Source of the DNA: Esteya vermicola
Taxonomy: Eukaryota; Ascomycota; Sordariomycetes; Ophiostomatales; Ophiostomataceae
Length of the DNA stretch: 64,000 nt
Direction: 5' to 3'
Assembly: GCA_002778215.1 (NCBI GenBank)
Contig: PCDM01000007.1
Location: forward strand, 1,054,001 to 1,118,000
Every line of letters begins with the position of its first letter. Within the stretch, counting starts at the first letter, position 1. Positions 1 through 9,638 of this stretch are shown piece by piece. Both the position numbers and the translations under genes were made by a program. A model generated the notes under the pieces. The model was not told the origin of the DNA. It ran no database searches and saw only the letters and a program-made list of their open reading frames with translations.

Positions 1-623
1 ACGACCCCTGGACATTTGCCGAGAATTCGGTTGACTTCGTGCATACGCGGTGGTTAGTGGGCTGTGTGAGTGACTGGAACGCGCTTTTCAAGAACGCTTA
101 CCGTGTGCTTAAGCCTGGCGGCTGGATTGAATCTTTTGACTTCGAGGCGTACTTTAAATCTGATGATGGCACCGTTACCGACGAGACAGCTATTTCTCAA
201 TGGGGCCATATCTGTCAAGAGGGCGCGAACAAACTTGGTATGGAGGTATCATATAAGCCAGTTTCAGAACGGCTGCTTCAAAAGGCTGCTGAGGAGGCTG
301 GTTTCCAGAATATTAACGAGAAGATGTTCAAGGTGGGCCAAATTTACATCGCAATTAACTTGGTAATATCCACTAACAGACATCAGGTTCCAGTCAGTGA
401 ATGGTCTACGGACAATAATCTCAAAAACGTCGGTCTCTACATGCGAGCTGCCATGTCTGCCGACACTGAAGGCACCATAGGACTTTTGGCTACGCATCTA
501 GGATGGACTCAGAATGAGCTTGGAGTATATGCGGCCCATCTACGCCACGAGATGCGTCAGTGCAAGGTGCATGCTTACCACGAAGGAGTTGATGTGTGGG
601 CTCAAAAGCCTCTTGATGCTTAA
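1..623 (+). CDS. LaeA-like SAM-dependent methyltransferase, 3' part
   Basis: The gene enters from the left edge; the first full codon is at 3 and the stop ends at 623. The visible protein has the methyltransferase-fold signature VLKPGGWIE preceded by an FVHTRWLVGCVSDW-type segment, as in fungal LaeA/TAM-domain methyltransferases. The SAM-binding glycine motif lies upstream of the window. A 54-nt intron is very likely at 333-386 (donor GTGGGC, branch CTAAC, acceptor CAG). It has no stop and keeps frame, so an unspliced reading adds 18 residues (about VGQIYIAINLVIST) that interrupt the family pattern MFKVPVSEW. The C-terminus (LGWTQNELGVYAAHLRHEM, then HAYHEGVDVWAQKP) fits the usual family ending. 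Methyl acceptor is unknown; family members include global regulators and secondary-metabolite enzymes. Confidence 0.8.
   Translation, partial: DPWTFAENSVDFVHTRWLVGCVSDWNALFKNAYRVLKPGGWIESFDFEAYFKSDDGTVTDETAISQWGHICQEGANKLGMEVSYKPVSERLLQKAAEEAGFQNINEKMFKVGQIYIAINLVISTNRHQVPVSEWSTDNNLKNVGLYMRAAMSADTEGTIGLLATHLGWTQNELGVYAAHLRHEMRQCKVHAYHEGVDVWAQKPLDA
333..386 (+). other. predicted in-frame intron in the methyltransferase
   Basis: GT...AG segment of 54 nt with a perfect CTAAC branch site 12-14 nt before the acceptor. It is a multiple of three without stops, so gene callers may read through it. Confidence 0.75.
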
Positions 624-2362
624 AAATCCGCAGAACTATTCCATTTTATTCCATGAACTAGCCATTTCATACAGTACCGAACTGACTCACTAAGGAGGTA
701 GACAGTTAAAATGAGCCTCTTTATATGACTGCATAATACCCCGTGAATCTAAATGGCGCAATGAAAAAGCAGAAAATGAAAATCAAGCTCTTCACCAATC
801 GATATTTTATGATACTCCTAATCATGTCACTTGCCAATTCAGTAGGTCGGCTGCGTTGTCTCGGAGAGCCTTTCGATTGGGTCCCTGGTTAATAAAGTAT
901 GAACTCCTTCTGCGTACTCTCCTTCCTACATACTAGATATTTTTACCATTACACTTCGACTGGCCCACCGTGACTGGCTCGACAAAATATTATCTCGTCA
1001 AGCCGCAGCAGTAGAAGTTTCACAGTAGGTGTTCTACATCCACCAACGTCACAGCTGGTCATGGCCCCTCTTAATTCTCAGCTTTTCGACAGGCATGTAT
1101 TTATTACATGGGCGCTATTCGTTTATTCTGTTTTCCTTCTAAGCGTTCTCTGTCTCAATGCGGACACTCCTGCTACTGCTCTGGCAGAACTGCGGCATAT
1201 AGCGAGGGGAATAGTAGGCCAGACTCCCGGACCTTGGCGAGTGAACGTGAACCTGCCACATGCTACTACGGAGTATGTGGCACGGCTCATACTACTCCGT
1301 AAGTAGAGACTGGGGATAGCAGCATGGGGGTTTATGGCAGTGCTGGACGGATCAAGAATGATTGCAGTGCATGCATTGACCTAGCTTTTCTACATAGTTG
1401 AGAGAGAGAGAATTCGAGGCTAGTCACCTGAGAATGGATACGGTGTAAAAACAGGCTCTGCCGCCATAGATGAAAAAAAACCCCCCAAAAAACAAAACAA
1501 AAAGAAACAAGAAAACAAAAACAAAAACTAAAAGAAAAAAGGAAAAAAGACATTCTGGGTCAAAGTCCATTACACGTAAGCAGCTGTACTGATCGGCGGC
1601 ATCATAGCGCTCCACGCGTGTTTTGGACTCGCATACGACTCGTATGTACATGGAAACCGGACGCGACCGGAGGAGAGAGTGATCGTCCTCAGCACAATCA
1701 AACAGAGCCTGGATGGATTCTTTGGGCAAGGTTTAATTTGGACTAGCAGAGAGGCTCCGTACCAGGCTCCGTACTATGTACTCCGTATATACGCCGCCCA
1801 CCACGTGGAGTATCCAAATCAAGGAAGCAAGAATCCAGAAACCAAATTAAGAGACGATCTTTTTACTCGGGAGAGGAAGAATATATTCTGCACAGTATAG
1901 TAGTCCAAGTCTGAAATGTCCATACGCGTGTCTGTGCAGTCCGTGACAGTCACCAGAGTTGATACCAGAGTTCATGATGGATGCCAGCACAACTCGGATG
2001 CAAAAGCTGGTTGGCGTCTGGACACGGACTTGTCGTCGTCAGCACTCGTCGTCATCCATCAACCTGCATTCAGGATGCATACATGTGTGCTCAATGAGGT
2101 CATGGACAAGGAGATCCTTCAGGGGGGCTTTTTTAGACTGGGTCGCAATCTTGTTTCTTGTTTTCTCGGTGTCTCCTTCACCATGTTCTTCCATGCTGTT
2201 TACTCGGTCCATGTATAAAAAGAGGAATGCCGTTCTCTCTTGACCTTTTCTTTTTTCATTCATCCCGCTCTTACGCAGTACGCTCATTCCAATCGTTTGC
2301 TCATTCAGCCATTCACTCATTCAACCATTCATTCATTCATTCGCTCAAACACGTTCTTTACT
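624..2362. other. intergenic spacer
   Basis: No convincing gene seen. It holds an A-rich tract around 1468-1550, a short hairpin TGCCACAT...ATGTGGCA around 1254-1285, and TACGGAGTA/TACTCCGTA-like words near 1266, 1294 and 1780. The right end is the promoter and 5' UTR of the next gene, including CATT/CATTC repeats at about 2310-2345. Confidence 0.6.
2214..2220 (+). promoter_or_regulatory. TATA box of the small secreted protein gene
   Basis: TATAAAA, about 143 nt before the ATG at 2363, followed by a pyrimidine-rich and CATTC-repeat leader. This placement supports the downstream ATG with a signal peptide over the upstream in-frame ATG-like starts. Confidence 0.5.
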
Positions 2363-2680
2363 ATGAAGCTTATTGCTCTTGTCGCCTGCCTCGGCCTCGC
2401 TGGCCAGGCTGCCGCCGCACCGCAGTTCTCGCCTCCCTACCGTATCTCTCCGCCTGCTCCTTCTGGCGCCCCCGTGGGCCCGCACCACGGCCGCAACGGC
2501 ACCATTTCCACCGGCGTACCCTCAGTGACGCCCGCTCTTGGTCGTCGCCAGGACATTGGCTTTTATCCCACGGGCAGCTACCCGACCGGCACGGCAGCTT
2601 CGGGCCGTCCTCTGCGCCCTCGTCCCACGGGCCCGTCTGGCAGCTTCTCGCCTTATCCCTCGGCGACGCCGCTCTTTTAG
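2363..2680 (+). CDS. small secreted proline-rich protein
   Basis: A 105-aa protein starting MKLIALVACLGLAGQAAA, a clear signal peptide with cleavage near AAA-APQF. The mature part is rich in Pro, Gly, Ser and Thr (SPPAPSGAPVGPHHG, YPTGSYPTGT, RPTGPSGS), has no cysteine, and contains one N-glycosylation site (NGT). An RR dipeptide near the middle (LGRRQD) could be a Kex2-type processing site. I recognise no family. It is likely a cell-wall or extracellular low-complexity protein. The start was chosen for the signal peptide and for its position downstream of the TATA box; the same frame extends further upstream but encodes UTR-like repeats. Confidence 0.65.
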   Translation: MKLIALVACLGLAGQAAAAPQFSPPYRISPPAPSGAPVGPHHGRNGTISTGVPSVTPALGRRQDIGFYPTGSYPTGTAASGRPLRPRPTGPSGSFSPYPSATPLF

Positions 2681-2942
2681 GGTGGCCTACCGGCACGGTG
2701 TCAGATGGAAAGTGGTTGGATCAAAACTCTTGTATATAAAAAAGACTTTTTCAATGGCGCGGGACAGCACGGCATGATGTGCATGGCGACAATGCATCAA
2801 TTCAGCCATGCAGTGTGCCGAGTAGCTGTCCGTGTCCATTACACTAATTCGCATCAAGTACAAAAAAGGAAACAATACAATATTCATACAAGTAGGCATA
2901 CATGTGGATGTAGGGGGGGGGAGAAGAGAGAAGGAAGGAAGA

Positions 2943-3401
2943 TTAGCGAGAGTTTGGGAGTTCGGCAGGCAAGAATGTCAGCTCGGTCCCGTCAATCTCT
3001 AGTGCAGGAGAGGCTGTGGTGCTGTCGGTCTGCTTGTAGTCCAGCTCGTAGTAGAGATCAGTGTTTTCGGCCTTGGGAGTCATGGGGCCGTGGAGGTTCT
3101 GGAGGTTCATGTGGTTCCCGTTGTTTTTGTTGTTTTTGTTGTCTCTGCGTCGACGCAGGATGTGGTAGGAGACAGTAGCCAGCAGGACGAGAGCCGTGAT
3201 GCATCCGAGGGCGATGGCCATCTTGCTGGAGGGGTCGAGAGGAGCAGGAGGTTGGGGTACTGGAGAAGTGGATGTGGGCTCTGTAGTCTCTCCGTACTCT
3301 GTGACGGCCGTCGTGGACAAATGGGTGGGAGTGGCTCTGGTAGTGCTATTTGTGATGGGATAGCGGATGCCATGAATGAAGGAGTGCGTGTAGTGTGTCA
3401 T
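2943..3401 (-). CDS. single-pass membrane protein, Ser/Thr/Pro-rich ectodomain
   Basis: About 152 aa. A Thr/Ser/Pro-rich N-terminal half (TTAVTEYGETTEPTSTS, then PVPQPPAPLDP) is followed by one transmembrane helix (MAIALGCITALVLLATVSY) and a basic stop-transfer RRRR. The Asn/Lys-rich cytosolic tail has acidic and tyrosine-containing patches (DLYYELDY). The architecture resembles fungal Mid2/Wsc-type or other type I surface proteins, but no Cys-rich sensor domain is present and no signal peptide is seen in this exon. An upstream exon carrying one cannot be excluded, because the 3415-3710 stretch on this strand is pyrimidine-rich and intron-like. Function unknown. Confidence 0.5.
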   Translation of the reverse strand: MTHYTHSFIHGIRYPITNSTTRATPTHLSTTAVTEYGETTEPTSTSPVPQPPAPLDPSSKMAIALGCITALVLLATVSYHILRRRRDNKNNKNNGNHMNLQNLHGPMTPKAENTDLYYELDYKQTDSTTASPALEIDGTELTFLPAELPNSR

Positions 3402-4174
3402 GGTCAGGGCGGGTCATCGAGAAGAGAGGTGTCTGAGAAGAGGAAGAGGGAAGAAAGAGGGAAGAAAGAGGAAAGAGAGAAGGAGGGAATAGGGAAGAAA
3501 AAAGGGAAGAAGGAAGAGAAAGGGGACAGAGAAGAAGGAGGGAAGAAAGAGTGAGAAAGGGGCAGAATAAGGCCGAGATGGAACATGGAACAGCACGGAG
3601 CAGACGAGGCTGAGGATAGGCGCTTGCCTTGCCTCGCTGACGACAGACCCATGATTTGCGCCCGTCGGGGAGTAGAGAAAATCAGTAGAATTGAAGGCGA
3701 CAGACAACCCACGACAGAGACAGAGACAGAGACAGCGACGGAAGATGACTAGAGATAAAAGACGAGAGAGAGGGAGAGAGGGAGAGAGGGAGAGAGGGAG
3801 AGAGGGAGAGAGGGAGAGAGGGAGAGAGGGAGAGAGGGAGAGAGAAAGAGAGAAAGAGAGAGAGATGACTAAGCGTAGATGGTCATGTATTAGTGCGCGC
3901 TAATTGAAGCTTCAAAGCTCCGCAAGAAAATAAATCCACCATGAGGACAACTGCGCTGTACTTGTCAGTACGACAAGGAAGGATCGGAGAGCGTAGGAAG
4001 TAATCTGTAGAGAGGAACAGAAGCGAGGAGATAACTGAAGAAGAGACCAAAGGAGACGAACAAGAAAGAGAAAAGAGAAAAAGAGAAAAGAAGAGACGAA
4101 CAAGACAAGAGAAAAGAGAAAGAGAGAAAGGAAAAAAAAGAAGAGAGAAAGAGGAAAAAAAAAAAAACCCTGTC
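3402..4174. other. intergenic spacer, purine-rich
   Basis: No gene supported. The plus strand is strongly purine-rich (GA microsatellites, then GAAAAGAG-type runs), matching divergent fungal promoters between the minus-strand membrane protein and the plus-strand pantothenate kinase. Confidence 0.55.
3771..3842 (+). repeat. (AGGGAGAG)n microsatellite, 9 copies
   Basis: Nine exact tandem copies of the 8-mer AGGGAGAG, flanked by less regular GAGA and GAAA runs. Confidence 0.95.
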
Positions 4175-5511
4175 ATGGAGCCTCGGCCACGGACCTCGAC
4201 GTCGACCCAGGAGATTGACAGCACGATTGCGCGCCCTGGATCGGTGCGCATCAACGTCCAAGGCGCCTTTATTGTCGACGACGAGGGCTCGCCGTCGCCG
4301 AAAGTGGGAGAAGAGCACACGACCTATGACATTCGGCTGCCGAACCACCATGCCGTCGTGTCGCACATTGCCGTGGATGTGAGTAGAGAGAGAGAAAGAA
4401 AGAAAGACAGACAGAGCTGACGGGCAGATTGGAGGCACGCTGGCCAAGGTCGTCTACTTTTCACGCGAGGCTGCGTCGGAGCCGGGCGGCCGGCTCAACT
4501 TTCTCAGCTTCGAGACGGACCGGATCGACGACTGCCTGTCCTTCCTCGTCGAGCTCAAGGAGCGCCACCTGGCCGACGGCGGGGCCGGCGAGACGGGCGA
4601 GCTGTGTGTCATGGCGACGGGCGGCGGTGCCTACAAGTACTACGACCGCATCCAGGCGCGCATGGGCACCGAGGTGCACAGCGAAGAAGAGATGGAGTGT
4701 CTCATCATGGGTAGGCTTTTCGTCTTTTCGTCTTCTCCTCTCTTCTTTCTCTCTCCTTTTTCTCTGACAGCCAGGCCTCGACTTTTTCATTACGGAAATC
4801 CCCCGCGAAGTCTTTTCCTACTCGGAAACAGACCCGATGCACTTTGCCACGCCGCGCGACGACGTCTATCCCTACATGCTCGTCAACATCGGCTCGGGCG
4901 TGTCGATGCTCAAGGTGTCGGGCCCGCACTCGTTTGAGCGTGTCGGCGGCACGTCGCTCGGCGGCGGCACGCTATGGGGCCTGCTGTCGCTGCTGACGGG
5001 GGCGCGGTCGTTTGACGAGATGCTCGAGCTGGCGTCGCAGGGCGACAATGCGCGCGTGGACATGCTCGTGGGCGACATTTACGGCACGGACTATAGCAAG
5101 ATCGGGCTCAAGGCGACGGCGATTGCGAGCTCGTTCGGCAAGGTCTTTCGCATGAAGCGCGAGGCGGAGACGGCGGCGGAGGACGGGCGCGGGCGGCGCG
5201 AGGACGGGCGCGAGAGCCCGTTTTCGGCGGCGGACATGAGCCGGTCGCTGCTGTATGCAGTGAGCAACAACATTGGCCAGATTGCCTACCTGCAGTCGCA
5301 GATCCACGGGCTGGCGCACATTTACTTTGGCGGCTCCTTTATCCGGGGGCACCCGCAGACGATGAACACGCTGAGCTATGCCATCAAGTTCTGGAGCAAG
5401 GGCGCGAGCCAGGCGTACTTTCTGCGGCACGAGGGCTATCTGGGGGCCGTGGGAGCCTTTCTGAAGCGGCAGCCGCGCAACTGGGGGAGGCAGCGGCGAG
5501 AGGATGACTAA
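4175..5511 (+). CDS. pantothenate kinase (eukaryotic type II PanK)
   Basis: First committed step of coenzyme A synthesis: ATP-dependent phosphorylation of pantothenate. Three exons: 4175-4378, 4428-4710 and 4775-5511 (407 aa). Intron 1 (49 nt) has GTGAGT and an end in GGCAG. Intron 2 (64 nt) ends at the second of two close acceptors; using CCAG at 4774 restores the conserved GLDFFITEIPREVFSY. Recognition features are the phosphate-binding DIGGTLAKVVYFSRE at the start of exon 2, CVMATGGGAYKYYD, YPYMLVNIGSGVSMLKV, RVGGTSLGGGTLWGL and the C-terminal IYFGGSFIRGH. A charged insertion (MKREAETAAEDGRGRREDG) interrupts the C-terminal half. Length matches fungal PanK. Confidence 0.95.
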
Positions 5512-6096
5512 GGGTTGGCGTAGGCTGTTGGCGTAGGTTTTTGGCGTGGCGGATGTTGACGTGCGGTTGTTGACGTGTGGTTGGTGGCGATTGTATGAGT
5601 AACGAGGCGCACAAGGCGCACAAGGCGGAAAAGGAAGAAAAACACTGAAAAACACCGAAAAAGACAGAAACGCACAGAAAATGAGGCACAAAAGGCAAAA
5701 AAAGCAAAGAGGCAGAATAGGCGAAGAGAGCACAGTAGACGAGTATGTACGAGTAAGAAATAGACACTGTGGAGTGAGTGGGGCTTGTGGATTAGTGGAC
5801 CTGTACTCGAGTACTCCTCTGTCGAGTCGGTCATTCCCTGTTGATTCTCATTTCTCATCTTCTGATTCCTCCTTTGCTGGCGATTGCTTCTTTTCATTGA
5901 TCGATTCCGGTGCCTGCTTGATCGGATTGCCCCATCCTATTCGCTTTGTCTTTATTGTCTCTTTTTGTCTCTTCCTCTTTATTTTTCTATTTCCATTTCT
6001 TCTCTTTTCTCTCTTTTCTCTCTTTTCTTTATTTTTCTCTCTTTTTCTCTCTTTCTTTTCTCTTTCTTTTCTCTCTGTTTTTCTCTCCCTCTACCC
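5512..6096. other. intergenic spacer and CT-rich leader
   Basis: No gene seen. Right part (about 5950-6095) is an almost pure CT/T-rich tract immediately before the EAF ATG, typical of fungal 5' UTRs. A continuous open frame through this tract encodes only Phe/Ser/Leu runs and is rejected as coding. Confidence 0.6.
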
Positions 6097-8762
6097 ATGG
6101 CCACGTCGTCCCTGGCCCTTTCCAAGGCCGGCTTGACCGATCCGACCAAGCCTGGCTCCTACAAGGTCATTCTCGGCGACGACATTCGCCCTGGCGCTCC
6201 CTCCAAAGTATTTACCGGCATTCGATGTATGTTTTTGTCACCCTTTCTCTCTGCTTTTCTCTCTTTCTCTCTTTCTTTTTTCTTCTCTCTCTTTCTTCTC
6301 TTTCTTCTTTCTCACTCCCAGACAACTTCAAGCCAAAACACATCACCGGCTCCAGCGCCACCCGACACACCACCACCCTCTCCCATGCCGAAAATGGCCA
6401 GTTCGACGTCACCTTCCGCGACAACAGCGGCGGCCGCTACGTCTTTGCCGGCACCCGCGTCGCCAAAGGCTCAAAGTACGTCCTTGTCTTCGACCACAAG
6501 AACCGCCAGTTCATCCTCCACCGCCTCGACTCCGTCTTCATCATGAACATGACCGACACCCCCACCAACCACGACGCCCTCGCCCTCCAGAAACGTCACC
6601 CCCACATCTCCTACGAGACCACCCGCCGCCTCCGCCAGCAGCGCCCCCCCACCGGCTACCCCTACCCCTCCATCCTCCGCCGCGCCGTCAAGCCCGCCAA
6701 GTCCGCCAAGCCCCCTTCCAAACCCATCCCCGTCAAGCCCGTCCTGCCCCTCAAGAAGACGGCCAGCGGCAGCGGCAATGCCCTGCGGCCCATGCAGAAA
6801 CCCTCCCGACCTGTCGCCCCCGCCTCCCGGCCCTCTTTGTCGTCCTCCTCTTCGTCCTCTTTGTCCTCGTCCTCGTCCTCAGCTGCCTCCTCGGCCCTCC
6901 GCAATGGCGTATCCAAGCCCCTCCCCAAGAGCGGCTCTCTCCACTCTCTGACGCCGCTCTCGGCGCTCAAGACGGCCAGCAGCATCACCTACAAGACGCC
7001 CAGCAGTCGGGACAGCGGGCCCGACCGCGAGACCAAGGCGGCCCGCGATGTGCGGCAGCGACGGGAAGACGCCGTGACGCGCGAGGCCTATGACAATCGG
7101 GAGGCGCGCGAGGCACGGGAGGCGCGCGAGGCGGCCCTGCGTAAGAGCAAGGCAGCCGCCATGTCTGCGCGGCCGCGCGAGTCGAGCAAGCTGTCGCACG
7201 AGACCAAGCCGTCGCCCGAGGGGAAGCCGCGCGAGAGGGAGCGAGACCGAGATCGGGATCGGGAGCGAGAGAGAGAGCGGGATCGTGACCGGGATCGCGA
7301 AAGGGAGAGAGACCGAGACCGGGATCGAGACCGGGATCGGGACCTCGGCAAGAAGAAGACGGAGAACAAGGCGCGCGATAGCAAGGGCGACCGGAATGAC
7401 AGGGTCGACAAGCAAAAGTACGACAAGTACGACAAGGAGAGACAGGAAAGACAGGACAGACAGGACAGACAGGGGCAGGACAGACAGGGACAGGACAGAC
7501 ACGAAAAGATTGTGACGCCGAAAAAAGGGACAGAGCGAGACCGGAGGTCCTTGACGTCACCGACCGCAGAGAGGCGAGACAGGACCAAGGAGACGAGGGA
7601 CCCGAGGGAGTCGAGGGAGGCCAAGGAGTCGAGAGACGCGAGAGAGACCAAGGAGAGAAAGGACGGCAAGGTGGTCAAGCCCAAGGAGAGAGAGCGGGAG
7701 CGGGAGCGGGAGCGGGAGAGAGAAAAGAAGGAGCCGGCACGCAAGGAGACGATCAATGTCAAGATTAGTCGCAACGACAGGACCGACAGACCGGACCGAG
7801 AGCGAGCGGACCGGGAGAGACACGACAAGCATGACAAGAACGACGTCAAGAGCACCATTGTTGCCAAGGTCAAGCCGCCGCCGAGCAAGGCCTCGATGCT
7901 AATGCCGCCGCCGCCTCTGCCGATGCCGATGCCGCCACCGCCTCTGCCTGTTCCGCACGCGTCGGACAAGGAGCGGAAAAAGGCGGAAAAGAAGAAGCGG
8001 TGGCAAGAGGAGGAGGAGGAGGACGACGACGACGACGACGATCTCGGCATTGTCATTGAGTACCCCGAAGGACCGCAGGGCGGCCGCAATACATACGCGA
8101 GCCGGAATGGCAGTGCCAAGGAGGCGACGCCGAAGCTGCACATGCAGACCTTTGACGAGTTCCAGCGGGACCAGCGCGGCGACAAGGACGGGAAAGAGGG
8201 GAAAGAGGGACGAGAGAAAGGAGGGGCGACGCATGGGAGAGAGCGAGAGCCGGTCAGTTTTGGCAAGGATCTGGAAGAGGTGGGCTCGGACGAGGACATG
8301 GAGGGGTACTGGGATCCGCGGGAGGAGGAGAAGGACAAGGCGAGCGAGGCCGAGGTGGCCGCCGAGATTCACGTGGCCATGCCACTCCCGGCGAGCCATG
8401 CCAGTCAGGCGAATCATGGAAGCCACGGAAGTGGAAGCCATGGAAACGAGGCTAGTCACAACTACGGACAGACGAATGGCCATGGACCGACAAATGGACA
8501 GACAAATGGCCATGGACAGCCGGCGGCTCCGGCTCCTGCGGCGGCTCCGGCAAACGACGACGACGAGCTGGACGAGCTGGAAGAGGCGCTGCTGGAAGAG
8601 CTCAAGGAGGAAGAGGCACGGCAGGCGCAGGCCCACGTGCAGGCCCACGTGCCGGCCCACGCCCAGACGCAAGAGTTGGAAGTGGACGCCGACGACCTCG
8701 AGGCCCAGCTGCAGGCCGAGCTGATGGCCGAGGAAGAGAGCGAGGTCAGCGAGGAGGAGTAG
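6097..8762 (+). CDS. EAF-family RNA polymerase II elongation factor
   Basis: Two exons, 6097-6226 and 6322-8762, separated by a 95-nt intron (GTATGT...CCCAG), giving 856 aa. The first 130 or so residues match the ELL-associated factor N-terminal domain: GSYKVILGDDIR, FTGIRYNFKPKHI created by splicing, FDVTFRDNSGGRYVFAG, YVLVFDHKNRQFILHRLDS. Known EAF proteins act with ELL in nuclear elongation complexes. The rest is disordered: Lys/Pro-rich, poly-Ser, then a long Arg-Glu/Arg-Asp dipeptide region (about 7210-7740), a Pro/Met block (MPPPPLPMPMPPPPLP), an acidic stretch (EEEEEDDDDDDDLG), Gly/Asn/His-rich NGHG repeats and an acidic C-terminus. The RE/RD tail is far longer than in animal EAF proteins. 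Confidence 0.85.
7218..7352 (+). repeat. RE/RD dipeptide-coding repeat in EAF gene
   Basis: Codons alternate CGG/CGA/AGA (Arg) with GAG or GAT/GAC, producing REREREr- and RDRDRD-type runs. Mixed synonymous codons suggest that protein-level selection maintains the run. Confidence 0.8.
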
Positions 8763-9638
8763 AGGAGTAGTCTGAAGAGGAATCTGAGGAGTCGTTTATA
8801 CACGTAATGTCATTTTTAGTGCAGTTGCTTATAAATACACGATTGTAGCGAGAGCGAAGCGAGAGCGAGACCACTAGGAGTAGGGGTGTAGTACTGCAGC
8901 GCACGCTAAGAGCGCTAATCGACGGAGTTTAGACTTTCAGGGCGACCGCCTTCTGTTTTCTGTCACTCGACCCGCCCCTTGAGGCATTTGCTGCTGCCGT
9001 TGCCTCTTCCATTCTGCCGTCCTGGCCTTGTGGGCGCAGTCATGCACTACGTGCTAGCGTATCCTCTCATCCCTCTCCCTGGCTTCCTTTTCTGTCTTTT
9101 CAGTCTTTCTGCTTTTCTTTCTGCTTCTCCTTTTTCCTTTGGCTCCCTTTCTCTCTCTTCCCTTTCTGCGTCTCCTTTTTCTCCTGCCCCGTGTCTGGCC
9201 AGGGTCCCTCTGCCCTGTCTCCTTTATCTGCTTGGCCTCCTCTCCTCCTGCTCTCCTCCCCCCCTTTCTCCTGCTCTCCTGCCAACTCCTAGAATGACCG
9301 TCTTGTTGGTGTGATCTCATCAGCACTCGCTGTCTGATAAGAGCGAGAGCGAGAGCGAAAGAACCAACGGCCGTGATTACTCCTGCCATGGCTTCCCTCA
9401 GTAAGCTGAGACTGTCTTATATTTTTTCTTCTTTCCTTCTTTTCTTTTTCTTCGTTTCTTCTTCGTTTCTTTTTCTTCGCCTCTTTTCTTCGCCTCTTTT
9501 CCCCTTGCGTTTCTTTTCTTTTTCTTCTACCCCTGATATTTAATTTCCTGTATCCCCGAGACGCGATCCCATCTGTCATCTCGATTCTGCGATTCAGACA
9601 TTCCCTCTTTCTCACCATGCGGCACACATCTCTTCATC
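8763..9638. other. intergenic spacer
   Basis: No gene seen. It contains GAGAGCGAAGCGAGAGCG-like repeats near 8848 and 9338 and CT-rich stretches near 9080-9280 and 9420-9530, the latter forming the leader of the next gene. Confidence 0.5.

Noticed and set aside
1061..1306. 81-aa frame with a hydrophobic start
   Set aside because: No convincing signal peptide, no promoter or family support; overlaps a hairpin and TACGGAGTA-type repeats.
3414..3707. Upstream exon of the single-TM protein
   Set aside because: Would need a weak GC-type donor and gives no signal peptide; kept only as a possibility in the gene note.
5946..6226. N-terminal Phe/Ser/Leu extension of the EAF frame
   Set aside because: Encoded by CT-rich leader and by the intron at 6227-6321 in another frame; the true start is the ATG at 6097.
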